64,000 bases of DNA from Hirundichthys speculiger (GCA_018398805.1 JAGFBZ010000677.1:1-64000), one strand, 5' to 3'; positions 41,294 through 62,463 are shown, counted from the first letter of the stretch. The notes: a model not told the origin generated them from the sequence alone. A program made the numbers and translations.

Positions 41294-41295
<2 letters not shown>

Positions 41296-41330
<35 letters not shown>
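41296..41330. repeat. (TTA)n microsatellite
   Basis: About 11 perfect TTA units. Confidence 0.92.
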
Positions 41331-41711
41331 GTGTGGGGAACTTGCTCTTACAAAAGCAATAAATTAGTTAATTAGACTTAATTACAAAATTTGCTTTCAC
41401 CAGCTTATTAGTTTAATTATCACTGATTTTATTCTGTTGTCCTCTTTTTGTTTTTTAACTTGTCACAGGTTATTCTGACATTTTCCTTAACAACTGTCAG
41501 CATATATATTTCTGGTTAGTCCCATCATTTGGCAAAACCTTTTAATTTTTTTTTTTTTTTGAGTCAGATATATTTGCAGTTTGATATTGCAGCAGATCGC
41601 CGCTCCACATCTGGAGGAGCAGACTGAGGTGGTTCAGGCATCTGGTTAGGATGCTCCAGGTGAGTGAACGTGTCCTTCACCAGCCCTCATTTGCCCGTCT
41701 GATCTAACATT

Positions 41712-42881
41712 TAGGTGTGCACGATAACAGGAAATTATGACGTCATCCCGATAAGTCCGATATCACGATGAATAGCCCCGATAACATATATATATATTTA
41801 TATTTTAACACGGCAGTGCCTCGCTCCCTCTGAGCCTTGAATGACCAGCGTTTAATGTTATGTTCAAGTGACTTCGGCATAATCAGAAAAACGATTTCTC
41901 CATCAGGAAAATCAAGAATACCCCCTAATGCCAGAAAACAACTCATTAGCTCGGTCATAATTTTGGTAGTTACAGTATTTTCCCACATGTTACACATAAA
42001 AAATAGAAAAAATAGATAAGTCCGAAAGAACTACGAGCAAAGAGGGACAGAGGAATTTACGTTACACCTTGAATGCAGCATTGTGGAACAGTGCGCTGAT
42101 AAAAAAAAAAAAAAATAAAACATGGTGTAGAACTTCATTAAAGTTTCAAAAGAAGATAGTTGGCTGGTTATTTGTGACAAATGCTCTAAGCAAAGGAGGG
42201 AAAAATAGCACAAGCTTTAATACGTCAAACCAGATCAGCCACCTGAAACATAACCATCACTTCCATGGAGTTTTGAAATCACGCTAACATGCTAACATGA
42301 GCTAACGTGAGCAAGCAGCAGCAAGTCTCCTCTCTGCTCATCGCCATCATCTCTCTCATCTAAAGCTCTCATGAGATTAAAAAAAAAAAGCTACTAAACC
42401 TCATTTACTTTAATTACTTTCATTTGAATGGAACCACAAGCCAAAATCCTTTAAACATAATTTCTTTGTTACTATGGAGTGCACTTTTTCAGTTTATTTA
42501 CACAGACAATTCTAACTTGTGTCAGTACATTATGACCTGTGCATTATTTTTTATCGTCATTGAGGAATGAACGTTTTCAGTTAGTAATTCTGATGCATGT
42601 ATTTCCATCAGTTCAGTAATGAACCTTATTTAAGTTGATGTGAGATATCAAATAGGTTTGTTTGATAGCTTTATGAAAATGTTTGAGAGGCTTGACAATA
42701 GTTTTTCAATGGAAAAAATAAATATCTGTTCATTTAAAGAGTCCAAACTATTTTTGGTTTTGTTCATAGTATTGATGTAATGATCTTAGGTATATGTGTG
42801 TGTTATCAGTATCGGCCTTTAGGAGCTGAAAGTTATTGGTTATTGGTATCGGTTTAAAAAAACAGTTATCGTGCATCCCTA
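41712..42881 (+). mobile_element. hAT MITE family A, copy 8 (best second half of the BED finger)
   Basis: 1170 bp; flanking octamers ctaacatt and ctaacatg match at 7 of 8. Its BED remnant reads [20 protein letters not shown], the histidine half of the finger in one open frame. It carries extra sequence near 42470-42570 not seen in copy 1. Confidence 0.9.
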
Positions 42882-42889
42882 CTAACATG

Positions 42890-43954
42890 TTTTATCTGTA
42901 ACCCTGATTCTGTTGAAGAGGACTGGGATCACCAACGATGACCCACGTCAGGGTGGGACAGACGAGGAGACAGTGACTGGTGTGGCGTGTATTGAGATGA
43001 CACATGTGCTGCACAGATTATGTCCAGCATGTTTCAATAAACCTGAGCGATATTCAAGTCATCAAACCAGGCCAGTTTAGTGAAAAGATGGTGGACAGTC
43101 ACCTCCATTTCTGCTCTGATGATAATCTGCTTCCTTTGGCGTATTGAGCTCTACCTCCTACCAGGCTGGGATCATGATCGTTAGCTTAAGCTGTAAAGCT
43201 GGGACGCATTTCCAGAAGACGTCCACCCTGCAGAGGAGAGGGAGAGGAGGGTCTGACTCCGCCTCCTAAAACCAGCTGCTTTGAACAGAGGCGTGACTCA
43301 CGTTTGAATGCGGAGCTGTTGTGTTGTATCCCCGCGGTATTCTGGACAAATGATGTCACAGATATTTTAACTTCAGGAAGTTTGAGGAGAAAAGGGGCAC
43401 AAAAAAGTTTTTAAAGCTGGATTGGTCGGGAAGAGAGATGACAGGCTGCAGCAGCAGAAGAACCGGAGACACCCGTCACTGACAGAAGAACAAGATGGCC
43501 GTCCTGCCAGCGAACAACAGAAACACGGACGGCTGAAAGCTGGACGTGCTAGCCGCTGAGGGTAAGCGCCCAACCAGGAGCGTGGGTCCATGGACCGCCA
43601 GAGACGTTTGTTTCGTCTATCTTTGTGTCCCTCAGTACCGTCCGGATGTGCTTGGGTTGCCACGGCCTGACCGCCGCTAATGGCTGCTCCCGTGGCAAAG
43701 CAAAGGTGACCTCTGACCTGGCGGACACGGGAACGAGCACCGAGGACTCCGGCGGCCTCTCCCTGTCTCCCTCTCTGGACCCATCCGGGCCCCGTGGAAG
43801 GAGGTGGAGCAGGAGGTCCACCTCCTTTATTTATTCTTAAACGACTCACTAGCGGAGGAGCTAACTCTGTTCAGTTTCTGTTCCTTCATGTGATTGTTCC
43901 ACTTATTGAGATAAACATTAAAAATATGTTGGAGAATCGAGCTCACAGGTTATT
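42890..43954. other. Intergenic sequence, GC-richer block without a recognised gene
   Basis: The part 43400-43850 is GC-rich and open in several frames on both strands (up to about 158 codons on the minus strand), but none shows a domain or conserved motif. I annotate no gene here. Confidence 0.45.
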
Positions 43955-44218
43955 TTTTAGGCGTGTAAAGATAAACCGATTTGAATCGGATATCGGTCTG
44001 TGACGTATGAGATCCGAGTGCATCGGTCAACGGAGAACTGGATCAGTAAAAATGCACTACGAACGGTCCGATGTCCCATATTTACGGCCGGGAATCGGTT
44101 TTCCTGAAGTCCAGCGACCCAGACCTGCCATTGTTGTGCCAACGGGCGTGTGAACTCTCACGAGACTCCAGTGTTGACGTTTTACCTGTAAGAGTCGTGA
44201 CGTCAGCTATGTAGCTGA

Positions 44219-44282
44219 GAGAGCGGCTAGTAACATGTCAGAGCGGCTAGCAACATGTCAGAGCGGCTAGCAACATGTCAGA
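44219..44282. repeat. 20-bp tandem repeat, three units
   Basis: Three copies of gagcggctagYaacatgtca. Confidence 0.9.
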
Positions 44283-44522
44283 CAACGCGGATGAAATATA
44301 CAGCGCTCCTCACCACTGGTAAATGTAGGTAGGAAATGTGAACGTACGCTCGTCTGCCTCGTCCCCAGCGTGGACATCACTAGGTCCTGCTTCTAGTCTC
44401 GCTTAGCAACGTAACCTCCAAGTACACATGAATGAAGAACATTGGTCTGACTGGAATAATGGAACAATCTGGCCCGATTGGTTCTGGACAGGATTTACTG
44501 ACCGTACAAGTGTCATTTAAAG

Positions 44523-44612
44523 CAGTGGTTCTCAAGTGGTGGGTCGCGACCCAAAAGTGGGTCGCAGACCCGTTTTCAGTGGGTCGTTGGCCTTTGCCTG
44601 GGGAAGGAAATA

Positions 44613-44647
<35 letters not shown>

Positions 44648-45454
44648 CGTGTCATTCATCCTCCTTAACAGTAGATGGCGATAATGCCCTGTAATGTGAG
44701 TTGACACCCGCCAGTTACACCATAGAAGAAGACCTGCAAAGTTTGTTTACATATGTTGATCAGGTGAAACAGATACAACGAAGAATATATGAGATATGGA
44801 TTTTCTTATCTTGAAGACAAAGGTCAGTGATGGTTATTCAGATAAAACTATATATTTTGAGTTCTTTTTGAAACTACTGCTCATTGGTTGCACAGTTTTA
44901 TTTCATATTTGTGCATAAAAGCACTGTTGAGTCTTAAAAATGGCTGTTACTGAAATGTTCTGATTGTTATGTCAGCTTTATGATTAATGCTTAAATAAGT
45001 GACTAGATAGTTTTAATAGGAAATTGTTATATATTCAGGAAGTGGATACTCAGCAAATGCTACATATTTGAGTTCTTTTTGAAACTACTGCTCAGTGGTT
45101 GCACTGTTTTATTTCATGTTTGTGCATGTTGAGTCTGTTAAAAAAGGCTGAAGTTACTAAAGTGAAGTGTTTTGGATTTAATTAAAATGCAGCTAATTAA
45201 GCATCAAAGGGAGTATTTCCCACTTGAAGTCATTTTGGTTTTTGCCATTTTGGTTTTTGTCATTTTGGTTCACCAATAAACTTTTTTTTTTGTGTGTTGG
45301 CATCCTGTGATATTCTATTCTACTATCTCCGATTCAAACTGCACGATCTTTTCATTCAATAAATTTGAGAAGTTGGAAATTTTCCTTGATTTGGGTCACG
45401 GCTTGTCATTAAGGTGATGGTGGGTCCTGAAGCCAGACCAGTTGAGAACCACTG
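44523..45454. mobile_element. hAT Charlie-like element (CAGTGGTTCTCAA termini)
   Basis: 932 bp, starting CAGTGGTTCTCAAGTGGTGG then GTCGCGACCC, and ending …gaccagttgagaaccactg. Exact duplication atttaaag (44515-44522 and 45455-45462). It holds a 33-base A-run near 44612. No transposase. Confidence 0.93.
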
Positions 45455-46322
45455 ATTTAAAGGGCCGATTTCTGAAATGCTCTGTTTGCTCGTTAGGGCA
45501 ATTATATGATAATTAAATTTAACCCCCCCCCCATAATAGAAAACTCCTCGGATATACATGATACACGTAGGTCTCCCTTTTTGACTTCAAAATGGCGAAT
45601 TTTGCCGAAAGGTGGGAGATTTTCAGGCCCGAAGTATTAGTTATTCAGGTTCAGAGCTTTTTGTGATTAAAAATTTTTTTTTTTTTTAAAGAAAAGCTAA
45701 TGTTCATAGTTACAGACATGTTGAATTTAACATGCTATTTTCTATAACTGCTTACTAGAGTTTTGGATCCATGTATCTTGTTGTCAGTGATGTTTTACTG
45801 TTGAAGTCATTCTGAATTTTTGCCTTTAATAGGCAACTTAATTGTTTCATAACAACTACTTTTATTTGGGATATCTAACCTCAGCCTTATGCTCAGTGTA
45901 TTCTCACATTAGCAGGAATAATTAAACTTTGTGCCATTTTTATCTTTTATTTTCTGTTGAGGGAAAGTAAGAATTGGATTTTTAGTTTGAGCAGAGTTTT
46001 GCAAACCTGTGAAGTGAGGCACCAGATTGGGAGATTTGCGTTTCATTATGTAATGTCAATTATCCCCCCAGGTATATTGTAAAGGCTTAAGTTAATGTCT
46101 GAATTTATGTTCAGTAGGCCTGGTGTACTGTCTCTTTGACACTAAATAAACAAAAGAACACTATTTTGAAATTAAATTTGTGTTTCTCTTTTTCTTCTCA
46201 GTAATAAAGCAAAAGAAGTAGTTGGGGTTAAATTGTCAATTTTTATCGAATCGTACCGAATCGAATCGTTTACTATTTTTTATGAATCATCCCTGAATCG
46301 GATCGTTTTGTGAGTGACCCCT

Positions 46323-46988
46323 AGTTATTTGACTATGTCTCTGGTTCACGTGTTTGCAGCAGGAGGCCGTGGAAATAAAGAGAAATTCACTTCACACATT
46401 TCCTTCAATACTAAGGTTTTCAGTCCAGCTCCTTTTTTTTTTAAGTTATAATAGCTTTACACTCTAAAAAGAAATACCTCCAGACTCTTCCTTTCAGTCT
46501 TCCTGAGACTGAAATGAAAATGGGAAAAGCCTGACAGACAGAGGGAAGACACCGCCACAGATGTACAAGTGACTAAACGGGTTTGTTTCCTTCAGCGGTT
46601 TGAATTGTGCCTGAAACAAATGATGTTTCATCATCTCGCCCTTTTGATGCACATTTAACGCGTGCAGGAACTTCGATTTAAAAGAAACAAATTGTATTCG
46701 GCGTGCTGTAAAAACAGGTCCAATGAGCTCTGAGGGTAAAGGACGAGGCGCCGCTGGAGCAGCACATCTGGCACGTTTCAAACCAAGTGTGTCTTTGGAC
46801 ACAATAGACATCTGGGTAACAGCTGTATGAAAACCTGAGAGGCTCCAGTTTTACCCAGAGAGCCCTTTAAGGATCATCTGCCTCCTGTTCTTCCAGCGGA
46901 GGAACAACACTCTAAAAAAAGGAGAAAGAGAGTAGCGCCTGCACTGATGAAGATTGATGAATATTGGAGAACGTCAGTACTTTGAAAC
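46323..46988. other. Intergenic sequence, nothing recognised
   Basis: Unique-looking sequence between aass and fezf1 with no exon or transposon terminus that I can support. Confidence 0.45.
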
Positions 46989-48083
46989 TAGTGGTGCACG
47001 ATAACTATCAGGCCAATAACAGGAAATTATGACATCATCCCGATAAGTCCGATATCATAACAAATAGCCCTGATAACATTTATATTTTTGTCAACACAGC
47101 AGTGCCTCACTCCCTCTGAGCCTTGAATGACAGGCAGTGAATGTTATGTTCAAGTAACGTCGGCATAATCAGAAAACGATTTCTCAGTAAGGAAAATCAA
47201 GAATACCTCCTAATGCCAGAAAACAACTCGTTAATTCGGTCATAATTTTAGTAGTTGCTAACTTGAATTGATGTTTGCAGTATTCTCCCACATGTTACAC
47301 ATAAAAAAAGAAAAAAATAGAAAAGGCTGAAAGAACAACTAGCAAACAAGGGAACGTCGGAATTTACGTTACACCTTGAATGCAGCCTGCATTGTGCTGA
47401 TCACAACAAACATGGTGGCGTGGAACTTCGTTAAAGTTTCAGAAGAAGATAGTTTGGTGGTTATTTGTGACGAATCCTCCGAGCGAATTCTACGAGGAGA
47501 GAAGCACAAGCTTTAATACGTCAAACCTGATCAGCCACCTACAACATAACAATCACTTCCATGGAGTTTTGAAATTGCGCTAATTGAAGCTAATGCTAAC
47601 GTGTGCAAGCCAGCAGCAGTCTCTCCTCTCCTCTCCCTCATCTCTCTCATCTAAACCTTCCATGAGATTAAAAAATAAAAAACAAAAACTACTGAACCTC
47701 ATTTACTTTAATTAAAGGTATTAATTTAAATGGAACCACAACTCAAAATTTTCAGTTACTAATTTTGATGCATGTATTTCCATCAGTTCAAGGAGCCTTT
47801 ATTTTTTATATCAGTCAGTAATGAACCTTATTTAAGTTAATGTGAGATATTAAATAGGTTTGTTTGATAGCTTTATGAAAATGTTTGAGAGGCTTGACAA
47901 TAGTTTTTCATTGTAAAAAATAAATATCTGTTCATTTAAAGAGTCAAAACTATTTTTGATTTTGTTCATAGTATTGATGTAATGATCTTAGGTATATGTG
48001 TGTGTTATCGGTTATCGGTATCGGCTGTTAGGAGCTGAAAGTTATCAGTATCGGTTTTAAAAAACAGTTATCGTGCATCCATA
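46989..48083 (+). mobile_element. hAT MITE family A, copy 9
   Basis: Full-length; starts TAGTGGTGCACGATAAC, ends GTTATCGTGCATCCATA. Octamers tttgaaac and gttgaaac match at 7 of 8. It retains [18 protein letters not shown]. Confidence 0.91.
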
Positions 48084-48424
48084 GTTGAAACCATAAAAAA
48101 ATAAATGTTGTAAAGGTTTTGTGTGGACAAAAGCTCCCTTTTCCACTGCAGGAATTCAAGACAAGGACAACTCAGCAGTCATCTACTGAGACGGATCGTC
48201 GCTTGGCTCTCTCTTATCGCTGTCAGGAATCCTTCACCAGCACCAAACCACATTTACCTCTGTCCTGCAGCTGTGAGAGGAACCAGAACCCTGCTGATGA
48301 TGAGCAGGTCCCAGGAGGCAGCTGCTGCTCTTCGTCTTGCTCCAGAAATCAACCTTTTTTTTTTATAGGGCCATTATTTATATTACAAACAAACAAACAA
48401 AAAAAAATTTGGGCAACACTGAGC

Positions 48425-49292
48425 CTAGGGTTGGGCATCGTTTGGATTATAACGATTCTTGATTCCGATTCTTTGATGTGTAGGTCAACAGATCTTATCT
48501 AACTGTAGAATTTTTTCATAAAAAAAACTGAGAAGGGGAGGAGCCTTTTCATCACGTAGGCTGTTTGTGTGTTTGCTGTCATTTTAGCCCTCGTTCGGCT
48601 TTGGAAAAAAAATAAAAATGTCCCTCCAAATGTTCTGGACACCTCGAGTCACTGTTGCAGGTCCCCAGCAGCAATATTTCACCATGGAGTTATTATAGTA
48701 TAATATTAACACTGATGATACACATCGGAAAAATAGCGAATTAACACAGTCCTTAACGCTGGAGCAGAAAGTTTGTCCGACCTAGCAACAGTAACTAGGA
48801 AATGAAATGAAAAATACTTTATTAATCCCAGAAGGGAAATTCAGCATTGTAGTAAAGGGGCGGAGCTTACCAAAAAGGTCAATTAAATACGGTACACTCG
48901 TTTATTCTTCTGATGCCATGCAGGCGAAGGTGTTTTGCCATATTAGTCGTGCACCCTCCTTTGGCAGTAACACGCTTCCCACAGGTGTTTCACTGCGCCA
49001 GGTAGCCATCATTTCCCGGACTGAAATGCAGCCAAACTCGAGAGCGGCGTCTCTTGAGATCCATGTTGTGGCAAGTGAAGTCCCGTCGGCGACGGACGTG
49101 ATGTCGCCACTAGCGCGGAGTTGAGTACGCCGGGCGGAGTAACATCAAATAGTGCAAAAAAATAAAATAAATAGCGCGGACATTTAGGAACTGAAAAAAG
49201 GAATTGAAATTCAAAAATCTTCTAAACGATTCCAGAACCGGACGTTAGGAACCGATTCCTGCTAGGAATGGTTTTTCGGTGCCCAACCCTCA
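48425..49292. mobile_element. hAT-type element with TAGGGTTGGGCATCG termini, composite
   Basis: Left end TAGGGTTGGGCATCGTTTGG, right end …tttttcggtgcccaaccctca. Flanking octamers do not match. It hosts another THAP-arm copy (48618-48892). Confidence 0.7.
48618..48892 (-). mobile_element. THAP-arm element, third copy
   Basis: Near-identical to the right arm 26280-26485 (aatgtccctccaaatgttct through gtccgacctagcaacagtaa). It is interrupted at 48798-48853 by 'actttattaatcccagaagg', a sequence I recognise as a tail common to fish LINE/SINE repeats. The outer end is …cttaccaaaaaggtca. Confidence 0.75.
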
Positions 49293-49702
49293 TCGCTTCC
49301 ACAGGACTTTAAGATGTAAAAGTGCTGCTGATCAACAGTCCTCGGTGAGCCAATCATGAGCAGGTGTGCAGCCCGGCTGGTTCAGAGCGTCCAGGTGTGT
49401 GGTGACGTAACGCCAAGAGGGAATGACCTGAGCAACCTAACGCTTCGTCAGTCTGGTTGGAGTCATAAAGGCGGTAACACCAAACGATGGAGCTCAACCA
49501 CTCAAAACAGCTGCCAGTCTTCCCAGGAGACACCCCCCCCCCCACCCCCCCCCACCCCCAGAGTCAAACCATGCTCAGAAACACAGACCGACCCCACTGA
49601 GCACTGAGTCACGTGTTTGAAGCCCACCTGGGAGGTTTGCAAAACTCCACCAGGTGATTCACACCTGGTACCAGAACAAACTCCACCTCAACCCAACTGA
49701 AA

Positions 49703-50267
49703 TACACTGATCCCTTATTTTTCGCGGTTAATGGGGACCGGCCCCCCACCCATGCGAAAATCAAAATCTGCGAACTGGAGCCGGAGCCCCCCGAGCCTCA
49801 ATAATGTGTTTAAAATATGTTTAAAAACTGCAAAAAGTAGTGAAACAAGACAAAGGCTCAACTGTGGTCTTTCTGTTACCTTCACAGCCTCTGGTCTCTG
49901 AACCGTAGTAAACAAACCGCTGGTATTGTGCTATTTTTGGCTCATAATTAGCGGCTAACATGCTAACAACAACAAAAGAAAAAGTCTGGTTTTCTCTGCA
50001 TGGAACGAGCACTTTATTCTGGCACTGCAGGAACTTGTAATGGAATTACATTACCCATAAGGCCACACCATTACCCATAAGGCTACCTTCTTAAAGGGGC
50101 CAGGCTGGCTCACAACATTTCTCTACTGTGAGTGAACGCGTACAACATCCTGTGATGTTTAAATGATTTTTAAATTTTTTTCAAAATTATATTATATATT
50201 TCTGTAAAAATCCACGAATAACTAAAACCGCGGAACTTAAAGCGCAAATTGGCGAGGGATCACTGTA
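49703..50267. mobile_element. Tc1/mariner-like MITE (CACTGATCCCT termini)
   Basis: 565 bp; left TACACTGATCCCTTATTTTT then CGCGGTTAATGGGGACC, right …ggcgagggatcactgta. TA at both edges. A familiar vertebrate mariner-type terminal sequence. Confidence 0.87.
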
Positions 50268-51081
50268 CTGCACAAAAAGATGCTGAAGGTGGATCTGCCA
50301 ACAGGTACATGGAGGTACTTAGTGTTGCCCGCAGCATTTTATTTTCTCTTCTGGTTTCAGTTTTGTTGAATAAATAAACAGCAGTGAAAGAAAAAGATTA
50401 ACACGCCGTTCTTCATCTGAGGCTGCGTGTGCGTCAAACCCACCACCGTCAGATGATTTTAATCATGTTTTTACACTGAAAAACAGGATTTAAGGAGAGG
50501 ATGCTCATGCACGTGACTGTATCCAGATCCAGTTCTGATAGTCTGTTCCTGTTTGTCTGGTTAAGGAGATAAAAACAGCCTCCAGATGTTTGTTTCAGCT
50601 GTGTGGAACGAAAGGATGCATCTCGATTTCTTACCGAGGCTGACACCTGTGGGTTTTTTATTTTTTTTAATAATACATGCATGAAAGGTGGATAAAGAAG
50701 CCTGTGCCTTCGTTTGTCAGCCAGCTGATATCTTATCCGGTCTTTAACCTGCTGATGAGGCCGGTGGGAAGCTGATTCTTTCCTTTTGTTCTGGTGAACG
50801 GTGTAAATTTACATCAGAAACCTGTCAAACTACAATCCTTGTGTTTTTCTGGCGACCTTCACCTGGCCGACGGCTCCCCGCCTCACGACACCTGCACGGT
50901 CTCCGTTAAAAGCTCATGAAACCGCTGAGCTGGAGTCCTCTGGAGCCATTTTAATATCAAATAAATACACACTTGATGCTTACGAGTTTATTTCTCTGTG
51001 AATTCGACGACATTGAGAGGAACCGTCACCAGACTCGTCCTTTCAGATGTGAGGCTCAGGTTTCAACGGCTCTGAGCTGGG

Positions 51082-51112
<31 letters not shown>

Positions 51113-51700
51113 TGTCGCCGTCGTTCTGTCATTGTTACAGCAGTAAGTTTCTCATTAAAGGTCTGGCGGGGCCTCGGGGCCTCGATGGGCCCCGTAGGGA
51201 TTCAGACATGCTGGTTTCAGGCTTGGAGGCGGGGGAGGGGGTCAAAGATGGGGATCAAACGGCCGGGGACGCTGAAGGAAATAAGAATAAAAATAAAACC
51301 TCTGTTTGTTTCTGTTCTTTAAATCATATTTTTCACGCCGGGGTAAAAAGGAAGAAAAAAAACACAATATGGAGGAAATGATTTATGCACACTTAACTAT
51401 TATAAAAAATAAAGTCAACGCCTCGGTAAACTTCACCACTGTGCACATCTGATTTGGTTACTGAGGCAAATTAATTAGGTAATTAAAGAGCAGAAGACAC
51501 TAACTTCAGACAACAAAAACATTTTCTGGGCGTGAGAATCATCTCTGAGGAAACGATTTACCAGATGACAGATGTGTGAGAGAGCGAAGCTCGGGGGAAC
51601 AAAACCACTATTCAGACCAGCATGTAGGGGCTCGTTATCTTACACCGTTAATTAATCACGAGCAGAGAAAGTGCACAGAAATGACCGAGAGTTCCTGATT
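50268..51700. other. Repeat-poor region downstream of fezf1; possible regulatory DNA
   Basis: Apart from the G-run at 51085-51112 this stretch shows no transposon terminus. It contains several TAATTA/TTAATTA words (for example near 51470-51485 and 51650). Such gaps beside developmental transcription-factor genes often hold conserved enhancers; that is inference only. A minus-strand AATAAA at 50987-50992 could end the fezf1 transcript. Confidence 0.4.
51085..51112. repeat. 28-base G homopolymer
   Basis: Uninterrupted G run downstream of fezf1. Confidence 0.95.
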
Positions 51701-51870
51701 CATGAAGCTCTTCTCCCTGACAAGAACGGGCCCACGAAGGACTGGGGGCGGAGTTTCACGTGATGAGGTCACACACTTCCAGGAGGAGGTTTTTCTTGTT
51801 TTTTTTTTTTTTTTTTTGGGGGGGGGGGGGGGTGGTTGGGATGGGAGCAGAGTCCTCCATCAGGTCCCCT

Positions 51871-59598
<7,728 letters not shown>

Positions 59599-60440
59599 GA
59601 GAGCATGTCCGAGCCCGCGGGCTGGCTCCCAGAGGCTGGGGGGGAGCCGAGGATCCCCGCTGGGCGGCAGAAAGGACCGTCCATCACCTCCGCGTCAACC
59701 GCAGCCGAGACGACAGACGCGACTACAAGCTGCGGGGTCGGTGCGGCTCCTCACCGGCCCGCGGGAAAGGGCATCATCTGCCGGGGAACCCCCACCCCCT
59801 CCCCGCCCCCCCGCCTCCAAATCACCGGCTCTGCTTCCCCGCGTACTGACGCCAATCAGGGCAGCCGAGACTCACTCGATACCTGCGTGTGGAGAGCCGA
59901 GACCTCGCTGATCGTTACCGTCCAGGAAGGAGAGCGGGAAAGTAGATCATTTGCTCAATTCTCCTCCGTCGATTCTCTCCGCTTGTCGCCCCTGGATGAA
60001 GAGGAGGAGGAGGAAGAGGAGAAGGAGGAGGAGGAGGAGGCTGCTCTCTACTTGCCAGGACTCCGGCTCAACTGGAAGGAAGTTGGTGAATCCCGGGTCC
60101 CCTTGTGGCTTTTGCGTGACATCACTTTTAATCTCGACAGGGCGGACGCGCGGCGGCCGCGGGGTCACGAGCCGTCAGCGTTTCAGATCACGTTCCGGAG
60201 GCGTCTTTGCTCCTCAGAGCGCAGCGCTTTTACGCGCGCGGTTCACGTGGCGCGTAAAAGCGCGCAGCGGAGCTCCTCCGGATCTCTGAACCACAAACTC
60301 TGACTCTTTCACGCGCCAGAATCTGATCCGCACAGGCGAGATTTGTTACATTTCTCCAACAGACAAGAGGGAGAGAAAAAAAAACAACCTAACTATTGTC
60401 ATGAAGTCTTTTCACGCGCGTCAACGGCTCTTTTACGCGC
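59599..60440. promoter_or_regulatory. fezf1: CpG-rich fezf1 upstream/promoter region
   Basis: CpG-dense continuation of exon 1 over roughly 0.8 kb, the expected place of the fezf1 5' UTR and promoter. It contains a perfect 14-bp inverted repeat around an E-box and five YTTTYACGCGC words (60226-60440). An upstream reading frame with its own ATG (about 59687) overlaps the start in a different frame. No TATA box is evident. Confidence 0.55.
60224..60263. repeat. Perfect 14-bp inverted repeat enclosing CACGTG
   Basis: Arms gcgcttttacgcgc (60224-60237) and gcgcgtaaaagcgc (60250-60263), with a 12-nt spacer holding a palindromic E-box CACGTG (60244-60249). Confidence 0.92.
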
Positions 60441-62432
60441 AGACTGCGGATCCAAACTGAGAGTTCAGATGATGAATCAGACTGGCGGCACAGCAGATTC
60501 CTTAAACACAATATCGAGAATTAAATCAACTCATGCAGAAGTAGAGGATAAAAAGAGGATAAAAAAAGAAGCGATCATGATTGTATGTCCTCTTTCTCTT
60601 TTAAGAAACTGCCAGATAATTTTTTTTCGTTGAAATTCTGCTGTGGTTTCTCTAAATACTTTTCTTAAAACTCAAACTAAGCTGTCGCGAAATACATTAT
60701 TATTAAATCAGAACTATGAACGGGACACACTCTTAATAGAATTTGTGAGGCCGTTTGCACTGACATGGACATATTTGAAATTAAAAAAGAAAATTTGGTG
60801 TTATCCAAAAAATAGCTGTTTAATTTTTTTTATATATATAATAATTATTAGAATGTAATATCAATAATATCGATGAAGCCGTTATCAATATGACGCAGGT
60901 ATAACTGCTTCTATGAGCCTGCTTCTTTGGTCATATTATTAATAATAATAATAATATCTTTTTACATACCTGCACAAACTCAGCAGGAACATTCCGTTGC
61001 TGCTGGTCTGAAATATTCTTTACATCCGTTATTTATCTTTATACGCGTTTGTACTTGTGTAATAACCGAACTAGTAATCGATAACCGCCGATATTAGTAA
61101 CGGACTCTAATTAAACAGCTGCTCCGCTGACGTCATCATTCCCGCTCCGATCGACTTCGTCTCTGATGCGTTTGAACAGAAGTTTCTGCCTTAAATGTTT
61201 TTTTAATTCGACCTTGAAATGTGAGTGTTGTTCTGAGAGACGCAACCAGCTAAAGAACGAATAAAAGACGCAAAAAGACAAAAAAAGACAAAAAAAAGTG
61301 GCTCCTCGTTTTTTTTTATCGTTTTCTCTGTTTATGTGAATAATCTTTTCTACTGAGAAAAACTGTCTTTCTGTAATTAGCACATTTATTGTGCATTTAT
61401 TTGTACATTTATTTGAAATAACTGACTTTAATTAAAAAAAAATATATATATATGATCAACACCAGTGTTATTGTGTTACAAAATATGTTACAGTAATTAT
61501 TATTATTATCATTGTTATAATATAATAATAATAAAAATAATCTGAATTTGTTAGAATATAAATAAAGCACGGTGATCATTTCTATTATAAAATGAAATTA
61601 AAGGCAGCCAGCAGACAGTTTCTGGATAATAAAAACCCTTAAAAAAGCTTCTCAAAATAGAAAGTAAGACGTTTTCTAAGACATTTAAATGACAGAAAAG
61701 AACCAACCAATTCAAAATTAAATCAAGTGACAAGTATTAAAGCCTCTGGGCGAACTGATGTTGACAACATGGATAAACGATAGATGAAATTAAAATAAAG
61801 AGAAACGTTGCATTTGGTTAAAAATCCTGATTTAATTTCAGAGACGTGAATGATTTGAATAAACTCCAGAAACATCTTTCATTTAAGATCGTTCCGTGTT
61901 CTCAGATAAAACATCCCGCCCTCCTTAATAAAATAAAAGCACGGCAGCAACAAAGAAGCTGTTTGGCCCAAACAGACGCGCAGACGCGTTTCCAGAGAGC
62001 TGCAGCCTTCTAGAAGAATCCTTCATCAATCCATCCGTTTATCTAAATCAAATTAATGTTATAATAATGCTCGATTTAGAAAATTAGACTACATGGTATA
62101 ATTATTCAGTTGTGTCTGCTCTACTCATATTATATATATTTATTTATTACATATACATATATTTATATTTCCAGGGAACCAGTTGAGTTTATTAAGGTGA
62201 TTGAGGATGCGCTGGTGCGCGGATCAGCCTTCCTCCCTCCGCTGGAGCATCCTCACATCCTCCCTTTCCTCCTCCATCCTCACTGCTGGTGTCGGGTCTG
62301 ACACGCGCTCTTTGCTTGGATCCAGGCACCTCAGACCTGGACTCATCGGTCCAAGACACTGGTTCCAGCCGTCTGACGTCACTGCAGGCTTTCCTAAGAG
62401 TAGAACTTCCAACCTTGATATACCTTAAATAA

Positions 62433-62463
<31 letters not shown>

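Larger units (their letters stand above)
43955..46322. mobile_element. Possible composite element around a nested hAT
   Basis: The left edge has 'taggcgtgtaaagataaacc' and GATTTGAATCGGATATCGG-type words. The right edge has 'gaatcgtaccgaatcgaatc' and 'gtgagtgacccctagttatt'. Edge octamers (ttattttt, gttatttg) are only similar. Inside are a 20-bp tandem triplet (44219-44282) and the intact hAT at 44523-45454. Boundaries are uncertain. Confidence 0.35.

Noticed and set aside
43373..43849. 158-codon Pro-rich minus-strand frame
   Set aside because: Open on both strands through GC content; no domain and no neighbouring exons.
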